A DNA stretch of 64,000 nt, taken from positions 372,001 to 436,000 of the forward strand of contig OX596343.1 in assembly GCA_951394405.1 (NCBI GenBank), read 5' to 3'. Positions 1 to 12,271 of the stretch are shown here, in pieces (the stretch's first letter is position 1; each line of letters begins with the position of its first letter). Under the pieces are notes generated by a model. The model was given only the letters and a program-made list of their open reading frames with translations, was not told the origin of the DNA and did no database searches. Made by a program: the position numbers and the translations under genes. The DNA comes from Coprinellus micaceus (taxonomy: Eukaryota > Basidiomycota > Agaricomycetes > Agaricales > Psathyrellaceae).

Positions 1-461
1 GAGGTGCACGGCAGCTAGCTGGGTCGTTATCGCCTCGCTCACGAAACAGTAGACAATCGACGACGCACCCTATACCCCACCTTGATTAACCTCTGCGTGA
101 TGTTCTTCACGCTGTCGTGGTTCGTGCTCAACTCGACCTGCCCTGGAAGGTCGATCAAGACATGAGCGTCCGGACTGAGCTCCTTCAGGCGCTCCTCGAG
201 CCAGTCGAAGTTGGCCTCCAGGTACTCCATGCAATACAGCATGCCTCCGTTGGGCCCCAGCCCGTGTTCCTTCATCACATCTTGCAACGTGATCAAGGAG
301 GAAATGTCGACCGCGCATGGGTATGGGATGTTGTCGTTTGCGGGATCCAGATTGACGACAGCGATAGGACGGTTGAGAGCGGTGAACAGCTGGTACTTCC
401 CGTAGCAGTAGGTGGACTTTCCACTTCCTGGGGCGCCACATACGACTTCGCCGAAGGGCAT
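1..461 (-). CDS. GPN2: GPN-loop GTPase 2, 5' part (cut by window edge)
   Basis: GPN-loop GTPases act in the cytoplasm in assembly and nuclear import of RNA polymerase II. The first exon (461-81) encodes 127 residues. They hold the P-loop GAPGSGKST near residue 9, the family-defining Gly-Pro-Asn in LGPNGGMLYCMEYLEAN near residue 70, and the G3 motif DLPGQVEL. A 62-nt intron (80-19, GTGGGG...CAG) is followed by six codons reading LAAVHL, which continues the family sequence, so the gene carries on beyond base 1. The start is the ATG directly before the conserved FGEVVCGAPGSGKS block. CMEYLEAN points to GPN2 rather than GPN1 or GPN3. A GGGCGC motif lies about 60 nt upstream. The family assignment is firm; the paralogue call is likely. 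Confidence 0.9.
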
Positions 462-520
462 GGTGGTGGTTGAGGATCAAGATGCGTCTCTGCCAAATTG
501 GGCGTTTGGCTGCGTTTGGA

Positions 521-531
521 CGGGCGCTTAA
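521..531 (-). promoter_or_regulatory. GGGCGC promoter motif upstream of GPN2
   Basis: The sequence TTAAGCGCCC (read on the minus strand) lies about 60 nt before the GPN2 start codon. The same core recurs upstream of many genes in this window. Its role is inferred only from repetition and position. Confidence 0.35.
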
Positions 532-675
532 TCATCCCAACTGAGTCCGACACTTGGGAGATTTCCAGAGTTATTAAAAGTGTACTATACTTAGGGCTAG
601 AGACCATCTGGCCTACAACAAACTGAGTGCGGTATTCAAAAAGTTTTAATAACTACCCCTCGACATCGCCCACAT

Positions 676-1557
676 CTAACTCCCTTCAGGCGCCCACGAC
701 TCCAACCTCTCTCCATTCCACCACAGCCCTGGTTTCCCCGACACACCATATCCAAGTCTCTTTTCTCCACCATCACCCACAAAGCCGGTATCTCGCTCCC
801 AGCGCACCTCCATCTCTCCTCGCAGCAATCCCTGCGTTCCCACGAGCGCCATGTTGCACAATGCCGTTGCTATTGACCCGTCTCGCAGGCTTGGGTCGGT
901 TCCAAGTGTGTCACTGACCGACACCATCGATTCGGTTGCGGTCTGAGGTGCAGAGTTTGAGGGTGCCGATATTTCCAAGGGAGACTCGATGGGCAGGTGG
1001 AGGAGCAGAAAAGGAAGTGGGGATGACTGTGCACGGAGGATGGTAGATTTTGTGAAGGGGGATTGCGAGACGAGGATCGCAACGGTAGGCTCGTCGTGGT
1101 GTGCCGAGTTGTCTTCGGCGTCCGACGGAGATGCTTGAGAATAATCCGAGGCCTCAGTGGAAGGCCTCGGTGGAGATGACGATGCGAGCCTGTACGTAAC
1201 CCCTTCGAGTTCGCGTACATAGTTTGGCCCCATCTTTTTCTTCTCCGCCTTGCATTGGCCCACAACGCGTATCCGGCGCCGTCGTTGTAGGAGCTCCCCA
1301 GTTGTCGCCGTTGAAGAATGGGGGCTCGGAGCAAGCACGAGACCAGAGGCGCACGGAGGTAGCCACCACCACCCAAGGAGGTCAATTCCTCCGTCGCCCT
1401 TGCCCCCAACGCGTGTCAGGGACATGGAGAAGTGGTCTCGAAGGAGCTTAAGCGCCCGTTGTTCGAACGCAACCCCACGGTGTACAGTGGAGAGGTATCT
1501 GTTCCCCCAGGCGTTGCAGCCCCGGAATTGGGTTAAAGCTGCGATAATCCTTGTCAT
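676..1557 (-). CDS. RRG7: Required for respiratory growth protein 7-like, mitochondrial
   Basis: This single-exon gene encodes 293 residues. It matches the RRG7/DUF2034 family, which has a restriction-endonuclease-like fold and is needed for respiration in yeast. Visible PD-(D/E)XK elements are the GGKGDGGIDLLG block with the acidic residue, and VVGQCKAEKKK with the Q-x-K pair. The later segment TVAILVSQSPFTKSTILRAQ is also typical. I start at 1557 (MTRIIAALTQ) rather than the more upstream in-frame start. The leader is then a plausible Arg-rich mitochondrial presequence, and the far-upstream codons look like promoter. A long Ser/Pro-rich insertion lies between the endonuclease core and the C-terminal half. 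It is transcribed away from the ornithine carrier gene. Confidence 0.8.
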   Translation of the reverse strand: MTRIIAALTQFRGCNAWGNRYLSTVHRGVAFEQRALKLLRDHFSMSLTRVGGKGDGGIDLLGWWWLPPCASGLVLAPSPHSSTATTGELLQRRRRIRVVGQCKAEKKKMGPNYVRELEGVTYRLASSSPPRPSTEASDYSQASPSDAEDNSAHHDEPTVAILVSQSPFTKSTILRAQSSPLPFLLLHLPIESPLEISAPSNSAPQTATESMVSVSDTLGTDPSLRDGSIATALCNMALVGTQGLLRGEMEVRWERDTGFVGDGGEKRLGYGVSGKPGLWWNGERLESWAPEGS

Positions 1558-2379
1558 GAAAATTATGTGATGAGGCGTGCAGTGCAGTGAGGTGTTGGTA
1601 AGCGCCGAAAAGCGCCCAAAGCTCCGGGGAAGTTGAGTATGGCGGTGGTCCGGAGCAAAGAATTGAACCGGACCGGCGGTCGGGCTCGGCACATACCGGT
1701 GCAATTGAGGCTCCGACTCAATTCCGACTTATATACCATTGGGAACCCCCTGCGACATTATTCTCCCCTTCCTTCCCTTCCACCACCGTCCCCTACCAAC
1801 CCAAAGAGCCCCAGCTCTTCAAATTCCCAACCTCGTTCCCATTCCCCCCTCCCTGCTCGTCATATTCCGGCGTCTCCTTCATGGCCGGTGCTTTTACACG
1901 ATGTGATCGCGAATCAAGTAAAAACCCGAAAGTCCGGAATGTAAGTTCCAACAGCATGCTACCCCACTCTTTTCACTGCACCAGGAGGCGTCCTGTAGTG
2001 CTGCTCGAAAGCTGTGACTTTCGACACGTATGTGCTCAAAACCTCTATTTAACGACAGCATTGACCTGGAAGTGATAACAGATACCATGCGATAGCGCCA
2101 AGGCAGACCCATAACCCCGTACCCCCAGGACCAAGCTTGTCGTATTGGATTCACACCGCATCGACCGACACAATACCCGCCCGGACCCGGTTATCACCTG
2201 TCTACACTCTTTCGTAAAGAACTCGGAGCTTGTCAGCGCACGCTACCCTCTCAAACGTCCCAAAACCATCGCCGTGTTTGCGAACGACAAACCTTCACCC
2301 TCCCGGTCATTTCGTTGCGAATCTTCCCGATTGCATAGACTACATACCCGCCCAACCGACTCTTGAATTAGATTTCACC
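1558..2379. other. Divergent intergenic region, RRG7 / ornithine carrier
   Basis: No gene is seen in this 822-nt divergent promoter region. A TTTGGGCGCT motif (minus strand, 1611-1620) lies about 55 nt before RRG7. A CT/C-rich stretch (about 1760-1870) lies in the middle, a common feature of fungal promoters. Confidence 0.5.
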
Positions 2380-3450
2380 ATGGGTGACATCCCCCTCGAC
2401 AGCATGGAGCCTGTGCACGAGCCTTCGCCGGTCATTCAGATGGTCAAGGAGATCGCATACGGCAGTGTGAGTCCATTTCATCCGAACGCAGCGATACACA
2501 GACTCACCAACCTTATCTGATAACAGGCTGCTGGCATGATCTCCAAGGTCTTTGAGCATCCGTTCGACCTGACCAAGGTCCGCTTGCAATCCCAGGTGCT
2601 CGACGCCTCAGCACGGTTCAACGGACCTCTCGACTGCCTGACCAAGACCTTCAAAAATGAGGGCTTCAGAGGGCTGTACCGGGGCCTCCCAGCACCCGTC
2701 GTCGGAGCCATGGCCGAAAACGCCTCCCTTTTCTTCGCCTACGAACAGTTCAAGACCGTCGTCCAGAAAGTCACGCACGCATCTCCCGACGCGCCTCTCC
2801 CACTGCAACACCATGCTTTGGCAGCAGCAGGCGCCGGCGCGGTCACGTCCTTCATCCTTACCCCCATCGAGCTCGTGAAATGCAAAATGCAAGTGCAGAT
2901 GCTCGTTTCGCCAGCTACCCGCGGAAACGCACCCCTGCCCGGGCCCATCTCCGTGCTCGTCTCCACCGTCCGCAACACGGGCCTCCGCGGGCTCTGGCTC
3001 GGCCACACGGGGACGTTCATACGAGAGACGGGGGGCACGGCTGCGTGGTTTGGCACCAAGGAGTTTGTCGCGAACCTCCTTACTGCGCGGAGGATGCGGA
3101 AGGAGGGGATGATGACCGGAGATGCAGTTGATTTGGTGACAGGCGCGAAACGGCCGCATTTAAAGCCTTGGGAGAGCGCTGTAGCCGGGGCGTGTGCAGG
3201 GGCGATGTTCAACCTCGTATTGTTCCCCGCGGATTCGGTGAAGAGCGCGATGCAGACTGAGGAGGAGCTGCGGGGGACGGGTGCGAAGGGAAGTCCCAAG
3301 GCGGGATTCCTTGGAACGTTCAAGGCGATGTACAAGGCTCAGGGTGTGAGGGGACTGTATGCTGGGTGCGGGATCACGGTGCTGAGGAGTATACCGAGCA
3401 GCGCCATCATTTTCTTGACGTACGACGAGTTGAAGAAGAGATTTGGTTAG
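2380..3450 (+). CDS. ORT1: Mitochondrial ornithine carrier (ORT1/ARG11-like)
   Basis: Exons 2380-2466 and 2527-3450 are joined over a 60-nt intron and give 336 residues. Mitochondrial carriers sit in the inner membrane. This subfamily exchanges ornithine, linking mitochondrial ornithine synthesis to cytosolic arginine synthesis. All three carrier signatures are visible: PFDLTKVRLQSQ, PIELVKCKMQVQM and PADSVKSAMQTEEEL. Each repeat follows the PX(D/E)XX(K/R) rule and is followed by a G-x-x-G-L-Y/W-x-G block (FRGLYRGL, LRGLWLGH, VRGLYAGC). The intron sits immediately before the first repeat and is confirmed by the reading GSAAGMISKVFEHPFD across the junction. Ornithine rather than another substrate is inferred from overall resemblance. 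Confidence 0.85.
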
Positions 3451-3716
3451 AGGGCTCGGGGATGATGCTAGATTGTCTTTGGGTTTTTGTTTTGACTTTT
3501 TGATATCTCATTTACGCTAGGGAAGTGCAAACAAGTAGACCAGCTAATCACACCGTTACCCACATCACAGCTACATTCAAACTCACGCGGACTCTTCCTC
3601 TTATTCGCTGTAGACGTTGCGTCATGATCATGTATGATATTCGGCAATGCTGCCAAATCTAACGTATAGAGTCGTCTTCGACGATAAGTTAACTACCGGT
3701 CCCCGTGAACAGGAAT

Positions 3717-5176
<1,460 letters not shown>

Positions 5177-6376
5177 GGTCGGCTGTAACGAGGATGAGAC
5201 CCTGCACGTCTGGGGTCGGGTCACAGTCGACTTTATACGCGCCCTCCAGACCCCACGCGCCGCACTGAGTCCCAAGTCTCCCCATGCCCAGGAACGTCAA
5301 CGATGATTCGCCGGGCCGTGTAACGCATGGAAGATACTGTGCAGTTGTCCCATAGCTCGCGTTCACGAGAAAATCCCCCATATGAGGCAAAACGCCGAGT
5401 CTACCGTCGTCGATTTCACGTCACGGTGGGGTAACACGCGAAGACCTGTAGAGACTTGTGCTGATCGACACAGACTTCTACCGGCCTTTGGGGGAATACA
5501 AGCGAATACACCCGATGGATGTGGGGAAATTGAGTGGGCATCCGGGGTTCCCGGGTCCTTATGAGCAAGAGAAGCTTGAGGGTGCGGAAAATACTCGGTG
5601 GTCGTATGACCCTTGCGCAGGCGAATGGTGTGATGAAAAGGCTTGAGCAAGGGGCAAAAACTCGAGGGATAGACTTGGAGAGGCCGAGGAGGTGGGAGAT
5701 CCGGGCAATTCTTGGATTTCATGTGTCAACGGCGAATTGGCGGGGTGGGGTGAGCAGGTTGGTTGCCATGATGCAAGTTTTACTGCAGCTCAAACACCCT
5801 ACCCTTGCTCGCCGTCGGACTCCCTAGCACGGCTGCGTAAAATGGATTAGAGCAAACACGAAGAGCCCCTGGAGTTCCCAGGTGGGTACTGGTGGTCGAA
5901 AGAATCGAAGAGTGACCGTGACAGTCACAGCACCAGCGCTTATGATGGACAGGCTGAATAAGCGTATGGGCGCCTATGTGAAAGATAGGGGGCTTGCTCG
6001 CCCAGGCACCTTGGCGTAGTGCCAACGTGAACAGGGGAATCACTGGGAATCACAGCTAGATCTTCTCACTCCATCGCTCCACTTCATCAATGACCCACTG
6101 AAGTCCATCGTTCCTGAAACGCTCCCGCACACTTTACACCTTACGTTGGGAGTACATCTGAGCACTTTAGGGGGTCAAAAGAGGCACAGGTTCTATATGA
6201 ATGCAATGCAACTATAATACAGTGGGGTGGAGAATATGGTGACGATGGTTAATACATAGCAGATAAAGGATTAAGACTAACAATAAAGAGACCAGCTAAA
6301 GGTGACTAGAGAACCCCAAATATAAACCGTAGTGAAAGGTGTAATAGTCCGAGGATAGATGCAACGTAGCGTGGAT
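5177..6376. other. Intergenic region without a supported gene
   Basis: This 1.2-kb stretch holds the xylanase promoter and the 3' region of the F-box gene. Several overlapping open frames exist around 5382-5830 on both strands. None has recognisable motifs, consistent splice sites or a convincing start. The AT-rich part near 6180-6330 looks like 3' flank. Confidence 0.4.
5231..5236 (-). promoter_or_regulatory. TATA box of the xylanase gene
   Basis: TATAAA on the minus strand, 55-60 nt before the xylanase ATG. This position fits a strongly inducible secreted-enzyme gene. Confidence 0.45.
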
Positions 6377-7800
6377 TTAAATGGTCATGGATCGTGTCGG
6401 GAAGCGTTTGGCACTGGTGAAGGAAGCAGAACCTCCTGTGACTGTCCCAGCAGCCTTGCTATCAGGAAATGGTGCATCTACCACAGCACTCGAAAGGTGG
6501 AGATCGCGGCAGAAGCTTTGCAGGCGCTCTGCCGCCACTGCCCTCTCCTCGCTCTCCTCCAACGTCGGGCCCATCGCCGCATCTTCATTAGTGGTCACCG
6601 TTACGTCGATTCTTTTGAGTTTGTCGAAGAACTGTGGTCCACGTTCGACACGAACGGACAAGAAGCCCTCCAGCGCAGAGCACACGTCAACGACGTCCTC
6701 CTCGAAGCACTGTAGGGAGAGCGACTCGATGGGAGACCCTGCGAGGTTCGAGACTGTGTCGACAACGCTGTCCACGGGGAAGAAGGGCGAGATGTGAAGC
6801 TTGCGAAGGCGGCGAAGTGGCGTGTCGGTGGGCTTCGCAAAGAGATTGTCGGACACCGTGGTAGCAAGGGAGAATTCATCGACGGTGGGGCCCACCGCGG
6901 ACATGATCCTCTGGGTACACATGGAGTTGAAATCTTCGTCTGTGTGGATATAGCTTCCCAAGTCGAGAACCTCGAGGCGGCAAGCAACCGGGGTCGTGGT
7001 CCATCGTTCGTCGCCGAGGTGCGTGTCCCGAAGCGCAAGTTTACGAAGGCTTGGAATGCGAAGGAGAGATGGAAGCGCGAGCTCCGATCCGAGGATAGGG
7101 TGGTCCGGGATATCCTCGTCGCCGACGACAACAGGGATGTCGGGGTTGCAGACGAGATCGTCTGCATGGCAAACAGAGCGCGAGATGTTGTCCAATGACA
7201 GGGTTTGTAGAGTGGGGATGGAGGCAGCAATAGAGACGGCGAGGCGCTCACTTCTACAGCGGAAGGTTAGAAGATTTTGAGGGATGACTAGTAGAACTTC
7301 ACGCACAAAGGGGCTGCATTCTCGTCGCCACAATTAGAGATTTTAAGATCCCGAAGGTTGATTAGGTATGGGAAGGGTGCCACAATGGATTTATCCAAGG
7401 ATCCTTCGACCTTCAAGGAAAGTTTGGTAAGGCGTCGACTCGCTGCCAGCAGGCTGATGACGGTCTCCGTTCGGATTCGAACAGGTGTGCTCGTGGGCGC
7501 ATTAGGGTCGTCGATGGTGCTCAGGTCGAGCTCTTCGATGTATGACAGATAGTCGCTGGGCACGGTCTCCAGAAACCGCTCCAACGCCTGATAATGAGGG
7601 AGGCGAACCACCTATCGCCAACACAAATGGTCAGTACTTTTCCTCCCTTCCAAACGCCACCTCATACGTACTCTGAACTTTGCGGGGACGCAAGCCTGGT
7701 AAGTCCGACGATCAACCTGGGAGAACGATTCTAGGGTGTCTTTGTCGAGCAAGTCTACGACAGAGAGCTTCATCTCGGTTGGGAGTGCGTGCCAGGTCAT
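6377..7800 (-). CDS. F-box protein with leucine-rich-like C-terminal part, possible frame break
   Basis: F-box proteins recruit substrates to SCF ubiquitin ligases. Exon 1 (7800-7672) encodes an F-box-like N-terminus (MTWHALPTEMKLSVVDLLDK...VDRRTYQAC). A 60-nt intron (7671-7612) leads to a second part rich in LRR-like segments such as LTKLSLKVEG, LRDLKISNC, LQTLSLDNI and LEVLDLGSY. Near 7300 the coding frame changes with no obvious conventional intron. One reading uses a 44-nt intron starting after LKISN. The other is a single-base loss in the CCCCTTT run, because ...CGDENAAP and FVREVLLVIPQNLLTF fit together at exactly one missing base. So this is either an intact gene with an unusually short intron or a recent pseudogene. 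The protein ends with a low-complexity tail at 6377. Confidence 0.65.
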
Positions 7801-10800
7801 GGTATTATGCGAGTATTGGTGAACCCAAGGATGAGGAGATTATAGGAACTATGAGTGGGTAGTACAGAGTATGAGAGGATGCGGGGAGTTCGTGGTGCAG
7901 AAACGAGGTCATTTTAAACAACCTCGTGGTTCTCCGACCTCATCGTTCGACCTTGTCGGGACTGAATTTCACCACAACACAAATGGAAGGTTACACTTGT
8001 TTGTCTACGCCGTCGCGATGTCGCGATGCTGATCTCCCCATGCGGTGATGCTGTCAAATCGCGAAACGCTGTGCAAGATCATCTCTCCATCGCCTCGATT
8101 CTGTGTTTGCCTCAAGTCTGCCCCCTCGGCACCGCCTCTCGAAGACTCGACGACTCCAGGCTGCGCAGGAATAAGCTGTCTCCGGTGGTCGTGACAAACC
8201 TTTTGCATATCCAAGCACCATCTCCCCGAGCCCTCAACCCAGGCATGACGATATTCCAAGCCTTCTCACTTGTGGTGCAGCAGGACCGACCGTCACGGAT
8301 TGACAGGAGATCCAAGTACATCTGTTGCCACTCATTCAATCAGGCGTCTTCATGACATACATGCCCCATGGTTCTCGCTTCTCCGTCGACCATGCTTCCG
8401 CCACGTTCATCCCAAAACCGCAAGATCAGGGAAACCACTTGAATCTTGCGAATCCAAGCCAATGGGGTAGGAGAGCTTCATCAGATCTTGCTTGAGGCTA
8501 AGTGCGATGCCTTGCGGACTATCACAAGGTTCCAAAGGTTAACATTCCCCCCCTTGTTGTTTGGCCTGTAACCGAGTCTCTTCTGGACCCCTGAGGCACC
8601 TCGATTGAAGGGTCGTCATGATGATTCTGGTATAGCCGAGACACTAGACGGTCGCAGCCTGGTTGCAAGTAATGAACGGATCCAAGCCAAGTTCCCCGTG
8701 AGTACCGGCCACTGATTCTCCGACACCTTCGGCCATTTCCCCAAACCCCCCTGCCCCGACGGATGCCGCAGTCACATCAGCATCGGGATTACCGACAAGG
8801 ATGAGTCCCATGATATCCTATAGCTGGGGATTGGACCAATGACGGCGTCCCACTGCGGGACGGTTTGTGGGGCGGGGGCGGCTTCGGCGAAGTGCACCAG
8901 GTCTCGCGCGATCACTGCGCCGTGCGCGGGCGCTTAACGATCGTCGGTATTCTCAATGGCTTCGGACCCCGCTCCACATCTGACATTGGCAGGTTTCCCA
9001 AACCTTCACTGTCCTTTTCTACTTCCACTTAACCCACCCAACCTGCTGAACGATCCGTTTACCCCTATTGGTACAACTGTGACCGGAGACTTTCTGAAAC
9101 GAACAAGGCGGATCGGGACCACCCTGCTCCGTAGACGCCGCCACCGACTTGTCAACGCCTTTCCGCTATATTGGTGTACTTGGGCTCACGGCTTCATCAG
9201 CGAACTTCTTGAGGCCTCCCTATATTGCTCTCTGGACGGTACTATCTATGGCGGGCTTAGCGCTCAACTCGCCCGAACAGAGGCTTCGACTTCCAATCCA
9301 GTCAATCCCTGATTGCCTCGCGGCGTATACGCGGACTACTCGTCCCCGAGCCTCCTCATACCTCGTAGTGGGGATTCGAAGCCGGCCTGTGAGCTCCGAA
9401 GGCCTGGAATACAATTGGCTCTCATGTGCCTCCGACACAGACGGACACTCCGAGAACCGCAGCTACCTCTACCTGCTACGCACTTCTCACGACTTGATCT
9501 TGACAGCATTTTCAGTAGATCTGCATGCCATGTAGGGACGTTTTACGGGGTGTATCCTCTACAATACGCAGCCGATTGCAGCTACCCGATTGACGAACCA
9601 GCAGAATCAAGCGCCCGAGTTAAAGTGAGATGATGTCACCGACCCGGCTGGGTGCGCGAACCCGCGAATCGTGCTAGTACCCTCACATCTAAACCTGCGG
9701 TCCAGAGAGGCGCGAACTACTCCGGCAGGTGGAGAAAGAGGCCCATGACTCAAAGCACCTGTCTCTGACAGCGACGCCGGAATGTACTCGTACCGCCACA
9801 TTCGGGACACCATATGTCGGCACGACTCGGTGCTCGGCGAGAACGCTTGGACGCTTACAACACCCATAACGCCGCTTCATGATCCTGTACAAACCTTGGG
9901 ATCGTCATCGGTACCCATTTCAGCTTGAGCCTTCCTTCGGGAGTGTCATACAGTCTGTCGTGTTCTGTCGTGTTGACGTTGAGTAAGGTTCCCTTCTTTC
10001 CGGGGGCGATGGTCAGGCCTCAAGTGTCAATTGTATCATCCCAGCCCGACATTACATTCCGCGGATGTGTAAAGTGTCGTCGCTGAGTCTGACCGTGGCG
10101 TATAAGCGTGAAGGTACTCTGCACTGGTTTGCTTGTCATCCCCCCGGCCAGGTGTGTACGTACGTCAGCCCGTTGAATGCAGGGTGGGGAGTCAATGACG
10201 ATCACTGTTTGTCAGGAAGAGCTTGTATATGCCGAAGATATGCATACGCTCGGCGAACCAGAGGCCTAAAAACTATTTGCAAGGTACGTTCTTAAGATTT
10301 TCTTCACGGCTGTGAATTTTGAAAGGCAAGCGTCGGTACACGAATGGGGCCGTGTATGGTGATTCAACAAACTCTGCCTTCAATCATTGCACTTGGCAAC
10401 TACATACCAGCCCAATGCCGTTAAAGTGGGTGCACAATGGCAGCAGTGAGAAAATGGGCAGTTGGCGTTGGCTCGGATGGATAGCTAACCACCTACCGTC
10501 GGTTGAAGCCGCTTCGCTCGATGAAGGCACGTAGGAGCTCGGAGTCGAGGGGTGATCCATGGATTTGCAAACAGTTCAAAGCGTTAAGCATGCACATGGA
10601 ATGCATGGTGGACAAAGGCTATGACTTAGAAGCACAGAGCGATGGCATGCAGGCGCGTTCACATGGGATCTCGAAGAAGAAACACCTTTTTTATTAATAG
10701 TCCCTGTGCTATGCAGTCCAAGCCAACAAGGGCGGAGATAGCGAGGTCAAATCCGGGGCGATCCTTTGTCTACGGATAACACCAAGGAAATTACCACAGT

Positions 10801-12271
10801 AGAAAGCTGTTTTAAGAGCCTGAATGCAATGTATGGCTCAAGCAGCGTGATAAATCTTAACACCACAAGGTCAGCGAACAGGCGGCGATGCCGTTTGTTC
10901 TTCGCCAACCCATCGCATTAGCGCCCGACCGATGCACACCATATCGAATTGCAGCACCCATGTACCGCTTTCCGAGCCACCCATTTATTCCACAGTCAGC
11001 TCTAGCTCACCCCACTTTTATACCATGGGAAAGGGATAAGCATTGGCGCACGCGTCGGCTCCAACGTCGCCCCCGACATCTGGTAGAATGTCGGGAATTC
11101 TTCGTCCCAGAAGAGCCGCAGTTCCAATGGTACATAGGGAGATCGATCGTATACAACTGCTGTTTCAGGACGTTCATACCCCCTTAGTCGGTTGCAAAGC
11201 GGCAACTCCACCGAGTTGTACAGAACAATACTCATATGCGAATATCGGAGGTGGAAGTTTCGGTTTGGAGAGTGGCCCCGTTGTAAGTTCATCGCTTCCA
11301 TGAGGGGGCAACTATTCTGGGTCCTGCACTCTATACTGGTACCCTTGAGTTTTCGCCATGTAATTGGATGGTTTTCAGTTTATTTGGCCCAGCACCAGCG
11401 AGAGGCGCCAACGGAGGCCCACAACGCTCGGCATTCGCCGATGGGCGCCTGCGACGATCAGACATCTGAAATGGAATCCCTCTCTCGAAGCTCGAACCTG
11501 CTCGAACCACAATTCGTCTCTGCTCTTCCCTTCACCCTCCTTCACCTCAACCCAAGCAAACCTCCAAAACCTATGGGGATGTTATTGCGTGATGAACATC
11601 TATGAAAGCGGTTGATTGTTTTGGTTCTGGCCTTCTTCCATCTGGGGCTTCAATTACGAATGGTCTTCTGATTGTCTGCGACATGCGTCCCGTCGGGTTA
11701 CGGTTGCATTGCGTCAAGGTCGTAATATCCGAGCCGAATATCCTGACCTCACTCTGGTGTCGGGTCCGACGCGTCGTGTGTCTAAACGCTCACATCCAGC
11801 CCGCACTGGACGTCGACCGCCGGAGGTAGAGCCTACGTGGCACGCTTGGGATGGCACCTCGATGCTTGGCCTTGTGCCGATCCTGGACGAGGCGAGACTG
11901 TTAAGGTCAGGCTAGAATAGGTAGGACGTTCTCATCTGTTCTCATCTGTGTCTTCCGCCGTTTTACGGTAGCGAATGCCTTCTAGTGGCAACAGGGACTG
12001 ATGCTGTGAAACTAGGCAACGCTTCGGCAAGATAGGCGTCGAGAGCACACTGACAGAAACTGACGGAACTGGAGCTTTTTCGTTCTTACCCCCGGTCGGG
12101 AACCAGACTGTCTCCGCCTGCATGGCGGTGGTCGGAGACGCATACTAATCCAGAAGAGATTCTGTCCCTGAATGAACCGTGTTTAAATCGAGCCGCGCCA
12201 CGCAGGATCTTCCCCCTTCTCTTTCCTTCTCTTCTCGCTTCTTATCCTGAGTGTTCACATTCCGCAGCGAG
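7801..12271. other. Gene-poor stretch of about 4.5 kb
   Basis: No gene can be supported here. Open frames are short, overlap one another on both strands and lack domain motifs or workable intron joints. The region may hold decayed genes (for example minus-strand 8005-8340) or old transposon remains, but I found no terminal repeats or target duplications by eye. The final few hundred bases are the G-alpha promoter. Confidence 0.4.

Noticed and set aside
8005..8355. Overlapping frames on both strands suggesting a small gene
   Set aside because: No frame continues into recognisable protein text and no splice pattern joins them. At most an old relic.
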